A stretch of DNA of 64,000 nucleotides, taken from contig NZ_CP172056.1 of assembly GCF_049860565.1 (NCBI RefSeq), forward strand, positions 2,046,001-2,110,000, given 5' to 3'. The DNA comes from Desulfitobacterium_A nosdiversum. GTDB taxonomy: Bacteria > Bacillota > Desulfitobacteriia > Desulfitobacteriales > Desulfitobacteriaceae. Position 1 is the first letter of the stretch. Every line of letters starts with the position of its first letter. Position numbers and translations under genes: made by a program. Shown one piece after another: positions 61,137 through 64,000 of the stretch. The notes under the pieces were generated by a model that saw only the letters and a program-made list of their open reading frames with translations, did not search any database and was not told the DNA's origin.

Positions 61137-62414
61137 TTGGGAATCTATGCAGAAATACTTAAGGATGTATCCTTACCGAAAATGTCACAAGTTAAGCAAA
61201 GCTTTCCTGATGACAGGATTCAGGATATTCCTATGGCGATTCATAAGGCTCTTCAGCGTCCTGGAACGCTCGATCAAATTCAGCCTGGGCAAAAAGTGGC
61301 TCTCACCGTAGGAAGCAGGGGAGTAAATAATCTTCCAGCTCTTGTTCAAGCGATGGTTTGGGAAATAAAATCGCGCGGGGCTGAGGTTTTCATTATTCCA
61401 GCTATGGGAAGTCATGGCGGTGCGACGCCTGAGGGACAGAAAGATATGCTGTTGGGCTTAGGGATTCGACCTGAAATTATGGGCGCTGAAATCGTTTCAA
61501 GCATGGAGGTTACTCAGGTTGGAACCCTTCCGGATGGGCTTCCCGTCTATGTCAGTACGGATGCTTTGAAGGCAGATGCTATCGTTTTATTAAATCGAAT
61601 AAAACCGCATACAGCGTTTCGCGGGAAAGTTGAAAGCGGCTTAGTTAAAATGTTAACGATTGGCCTAGGCAAGCAAAAAGGTGCGGAAGCGTGTCATGCC
61701 CATAGCTTTAAACATATGGCACGGCATATTGTTGAAATGGGCAGTATGCTTCTCGAAAAAGCTCCCGTCGTTTTTGGACTCGGAGCTGTAGAAAATGCCT
61801 ATGATCATACGCATTCAATTTTTGCTATCCCTGCAGAGAGGCTGCTTGAAGAAGAGCCAGAGTGGCTTAATTTAGCTAAACAACTGATGCCCAGTATCCC
61901 TGTTTCCTCAATTGATGTTCTCATTATTGATGAGATAGGAAAGGATATCAGCGGGGACGGGATGGATCCTAATATTACCGGGCGGTACCCGACACCCTAT
62001 GCCAGCGGGGGACCGGAAGTCAGCAAAATGGTTCTGCTTGACCTTACGGAGCGGAGCCATGGAAATGCGAACGGTATTGGGACTGCGGATATTGTATCGA
62101 AGCGTTTAGTGGAGAAAATGAGCCTCGAACAAACCTATCCGAATGCGTTGACGTCAACTGTTACAGGTCCAGTGAAAATTCCTTTGACCTTGGATAATGA
62201 TTATGACGTTATTCGTGCAGCAATAAAAACGTGTAATGCCATTGATCTCTATAAAACGCGGATCGTCCGCCTTAAAAATACGCTCAGTTTAAGTGAAATC
62301 TGGGTTTCAGAAGCAATTGCCAAGGAAATGGCTGTTCAAAGCATTCCTGTGGAGATCGGAGAGCTGCAGGATTGGAAATTTGATGAGCAAAAAAATTTTA
62401 GTTTAGAGCATTGA
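61137..62414 (+). CDS. Nickel-pincer-cofactor (LarA) family isomerase, probable sugar-acid racemase/epimerase
   Basis: 425 aa from TTG 61137. PGQKVALTVGSRGVNNLPALVQ, IIPAMGSHGGATPEGQ and NRIKPHTAFRGKVESGLVK recall the lactate racemase (LarA/DUF2088) fold, with conserved His in the second and third blocks and candidate Lys residues for cofactor attachment. Some LarA homologues are known to racemise or epimerise other 2-hydroxyacids, including gluconate at C2. In this operon gluconate 2-epimerisation is the obvious hypothesis. No larB/C/E cofactor genes are in the window. Confidence 0.8.
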   Translation: MGIYAEILKDVSLPKMSQVKQSFPDDRIQDIPMAIHKALQRPGTLDQIQPGQKVALTVGSRGVNNLPALVQAMVWEIKSRGAEVFIIPAMGSHGGATPEGQKDMLLGLGIRPEIMGAEIVSSMEVTQVGTLPDGLPVYVSTDALKADAIVLLNRIKPHTAFRGKVESGLVKMLTIGLGKQKGAEACHAHSFKHMARHIVEMGSMLLEKAPVVFGLGAVENAYDHTHSIFAIPAERLLEEEPEWLNLAKQLMPSIPVSSIDVLIIDEIGKDISGDGMDPNITGRYPTPYASGGPEVSKMVLLDLTERSHGNANGIGTADIVSKRLVEKMSLEQTYPNALTSTVTGPVKIPLTLDNDYDVIRAAIKTCNAIDLYKTRIVRLKNTLSLSEIWVSEAIAKEMAVQSIPVEIGELQDWKFDEQKNFSLEH

Positions 62415-62431
62415 CAAGGAAGTGAGTAGTT

Positions 62432-63352
62432 ATGAACACGTGTTCCTATGGGATGATCGGACTGGGAAAAATGGGAGCGTTAGCGGCTGAAAACGTTCTC
62501 TCTAAAGGGGTAAAGGTTGCCGTCTATGATATGAATTCAGAACAAGTGCAAAGACTGGAAAAGTTAGGCGCTATAGGATGCCATAATTTGCAGGAAATGA
62601 TTGAAGTACTCCCTAAACCGCGAATTCTTTGGCTTATGGTTCCGGCAGGAGAAGCGGTAGAACAGGTACTTTTTAGTAAAGATGGCTTAAGTTCTTTACT
62701 GAGTGCTGGAGATATTGTGATTGACGGTGGAAATTCTTTTTACCGTGATTCCGCTCGCAGAGCTCAAAAATTAGCAGATCAAGGTATCAAATATCTGGAT
62801 TCCGGCTCCAGCGGAGGTCAGGCAGGGGCACGCAACGGATTATGTCTGATGATCGGCGGAGATAAAGAAAGCTTTGACCAGGCCGAAGGGCTGTTTAAAG
62901 CTTTAACGGAAGGGATCGGAGATTATCTTTATGTCGGAGAAAGTGGTTCCGGCCACTTTACGAAAATGGTTCATAACGCGATTGAATATGGGATGCTCCA
63001 AGCCATTGGTGAGGGCTTCGAGTTGCTCTATGAAGGTCCTTATGAGTTAGACTTAGAAAAAATTGCTCACCTCTGGACTCAAGGAAGCATCATCCGCAGT
63101 TATTTAATGGAACTTATGGAACGCTCCTTCTCAAAAGATGCAGATCTGCATCAGATTACCGGTGAAGTAGGCGGCGGGAGTACCGGCAGCTGGGCGATCG
63201 AAGAAGCCTGGAAACTTGGAGTCCCCTTCGAGACAATTGCGACTTCCTATGCAGCACGTTTGCGTTCACGTCAGGACGATACCTTTGCAGGTAAAGTCGT
63301 TGCCGCTTTGCGCAATGAATTCGGAGGCCATGCAGTAGTTGGAAAAGAATAA
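62432..63352 (+). CDS. 6-phosphogluconate dehydrogenase, decarboxylating (short NAD-type)
   Basis: 306 aa, the length of the YqeC/Gnd2 subfamily rather than the 470-aa Gnd. The nucleotide site is GMIGLGKMGALAAENV. DGGNSFYRDSARRAQ, DSGSSGGQAGARNGLCLMIGG and the catalytic region SGHFTKMVHNAIEYGMLQAIGEG are intact. It converts 6-phosphogluconate to ribulose-5-phosphate and CO2. It offers an alternative to the KDPG branch in the same operon. It starts 17 nt after the LarA-family gene with AAGGAAGTGAG upstream. Confidence 0.94.
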   Translation: MNTCSYGMIGLGKMGALAAENVLSKGVKVAVYDMNSEQVQRLEKLGAIGCHNLQEMIEVLPKPRILWLMVPAGEAVEQVLFSKDGLSSLLSAGDIVIDGGNSFYRDSARRAQKLADQGIKYLDSGSSGGQAGARNGLCLMIGGDKESFDQAEGLFKALTEGIGDYLYVGESGSGHFTKMVHNAIEYGMLQAIGEGFELLYEGPYELDLEKIAHLWTQGSIIRSYLMELMERSFSKDADLHQITGEVGGGSTGSWAIEEAWKLGVPFETIATSYAARLRSRQDDTFAGKVVAALRNEFGGHAVVGKE

Positions 63353-63364
63353 GACTCTTGGGTC

Positions 63365-63580
63365 GTGTAGCTTCTCGCACATCCGTACCTTCGGGCGTGA
63401 ATCTCCACTGGAGACTCACGTACTTAGCAGCTTCGGGGCTGGCACACTAGCTTCTGTGGGGGCTTCGCCAAACCTAAGGGTAATACCTGAAGTGAACCAT
63501 CGGCTTCGCTAACCCATAGAAGCATTGTGTGCCGAAGCGCCCCTTCGCTAAATCGTTCACTTTTGTGCGAGAGGCTACGC
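63365..63580 (+). ncRNA. Candidate structured RNA, unknown family
   Basis: The outer stem is 63,365-63,381 with 63,564-63,580 (17 pairs, two G.U). A hairpin lies at 63,396-63,420. Stem GGGGC/GCCCC plus GGCACAC/GTGTGCC joins 63,435-63,447 to 63,527-63,542. Inner stem GCTTCTGTGGG/CCCATAGAAGC is 63,450-63,460 with 63,513-63,523. AAGTGAAC (63,490-63,497) inside the inner loop can pair with GTTCACTT (63,555-63,562) outside it, a pseudoknot. Wobble pairs in the three long helices are G.U only if the + strand is the RNA. Confidence 0.6.
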
Positions 63581-63681
63581 TATTCAGTCTTAAAATATTC
63601 CAGTTTGAAGCTTACAAGAACGAAACAAACAATTTGCGTAAGACTTCAGCAAGAATGTACTTTCGAAATTTTGCTTAATAG

Positions 63682-63706
63682 AAGATGCCTAATGGCATCT
63701 TTTCTA
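63682..63706 (+). terminator. Terminator downstream of the structured element
   Basis: AAGATGCC (63682-63689), loop TAAT, GGCATCTT (63694-63701), then TTCTAA. It could end the gnd-operon transcript together with the structured element. Confidence 0.75.
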
Positions 63707-63789
63707 ATAAATAACCAAAAGTAAAAAACATCTTCAAACGTGCAGAGAAAGTCTTTTTTCAAATAAGACTAAGATAGGAGATCAGAGCT

Positions 63790-64000
63790 ATGGCATTAAA
63801 AGAGGCATCACTCGGAGTGGATATCGGAACAACGGGCTGCCGGAGTGTTGTTTATTCAGATGAAGCCAGGATGATTACTCATTCCGAAAAGCTTTATTCC
63901 ACATATTCTCCAAAACCGAGCTGGGCAGAGCAAGACCCGGAGGAGGTTATCACACGGGTAGAAGAGTCTATTCGGGAAGCAGTAATTGAGGCCAGAAATC
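63790..64000 (+). CDS. FGGY-family kinase, probable gluconokinase, 3' truncated by the window
   Basis: The first 70 residues are visible: LGVDIGTTGCRSVVYSD is the phosphate loop and PSWAEQDPEEVITRV the substrate-side motif seen in gluconate and glycerol kinases. ATG 63790 has TAGGAGA upstream. It is the second FGGY kinase in this cluster; the two are clearly different proteins, so they may phosphorylate different sugar acids. Confidence 0.85.
   Translation, partial: MALKEASLGVDIGTTGCRSVVYSDEARMITHSEKLYSTYSPKPSWAEQDPEEVITRVEESIREAVIEARN

Larger units (their letters stand above)
63353..63789 (+). other. Intergenic region holding a structured element, a terminator and a small hairpin
   Basis: The gap contains the nested structure at 63,365-63,580, about 100 nt of unstructured sequence, a terminator at 63,682-63,706, then AGTCTT/AAGACT (about 63,750-63,770) just before the kinase ribosome-binding site. 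No convincing coding frame is present. Confidence 0.6.

Noticed and set aside
63365..63580. tmRNA, RNase P RNA, SRP RNA or 6S RNA for the structured element
   Set aside because: No tag-coding frame, no RNase P core, no SRP tetraloop domain, and a branched pseudoknotted fold unlike the single long hairpin of 6S RNA.
63527..63724. 65-codon frame downstream of the 6-phosphogluconate dehydrogenase gene
   Set aside because: It overlaps the 3' half of the structured element and a terminator; no coding pattern is visible.
1..64000. CRISPR arrays, tRNA or rRNA genes, prophage
   Set aside because: No spaced direct repeats, no cloverleaf or rRNA sequence, and no phage structural or integrase genes were seen on reading the window.

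Overview
This window looks like the chromosome of an anaerobic, endospore-forming Firmicute of the Desulfosporosinus/Desulfitobacterium type (Peptococcaceae). That is an inference from gene content: a complete spoIIIA operon, a clostridial asp23-amaP-nusB block, ETF with an ETF:quinone oxidoreductase, tungsten-type aldehyde oxidoreductase, and TTG/GTG starts behind strong AGGAGG ribosome-binding sites. Almost every gene is on the + strand. I saw no rRNA, tRNA, CRISPR array or intact transposon.

Layout. (1) 1-4.7 kb: the end of a type IV pilus/type II secretion-like operon (PilC, prepilin, prepilin peptidase, a PilM-PilN fusion, a PilO-like protein, a LysM protein). (2) 4.9-23.9 kb: housekeeping and sporulation genes: an M24 aminopeptidase, efp, RNase J, spoIIIAA-AH, a receiver protein, a carboxyltransferase fused to a biotin carrier, accC, a D-lactate dehydrogenase-like flavoprotein, asp23, amaP, DUF2273, nusB and a Kae1-like protein. 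(3) 24-47.4 kb: a catabolic island. It holds etfBA, a membrane ETF:quinone oxidoreductase, a TetR regulator, an OYE-type enoate reductase, a 4-hydroxybutyryl-CoA dehydratase-like enzyme, an SDR, a phosphotriesterase-like hydrolase, an MFS carrier, a ketopantoate-reductase-like protein, a 3-hydroxyacyl-CoA dehydrogenase, an acyl-CoA dehydrogenase, an NfnAB/SudAB-like pair and an aldehyde oxidoreductase with its MoaD-like partner. (4) 47.5-50.2 kb: thioredoxin, folD, a cyclodeaminase and small genes. (5) 50.6-64 kb: a sugar-acid (probably gluconate-type) cluster with an ABC transporter, two regulators, two FGGY kinases, an IlvD/Edd dehydratase, KDPG aldolase, a nickel-pincer LarA-family isomerase and 6-phosphogluconate dehydrogenase.

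How it works together. The island appears to oxidise an unidentified acid or lactone through CoA-type intermediates. Electrons would pass from the acyl-CoA dehydrogenase to ETF, then to the membrane oxidoreductase and the quinone pool. Two control systems can be read from the DNA. An 18-bp palindrome, ATAGAGCGAGCGTTCNAT, occurs four times: beside two near-duplicate sigma-A promoters and before the acyl-CoA dehydrogenase. It is the probable operator of the local TetR protein. A textbook sigma-54 promoter preceded by two tandem palindromes drives the hydrolase-transporter operon.

The most novel signal is at 63,365-63,580: a nested, pseudoknotted, G.U-tolerant structure between the 6-phosphogluconate dehydrogenase gene and a sugar kinase gene. 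It looks like an unrecognised structured RNA.
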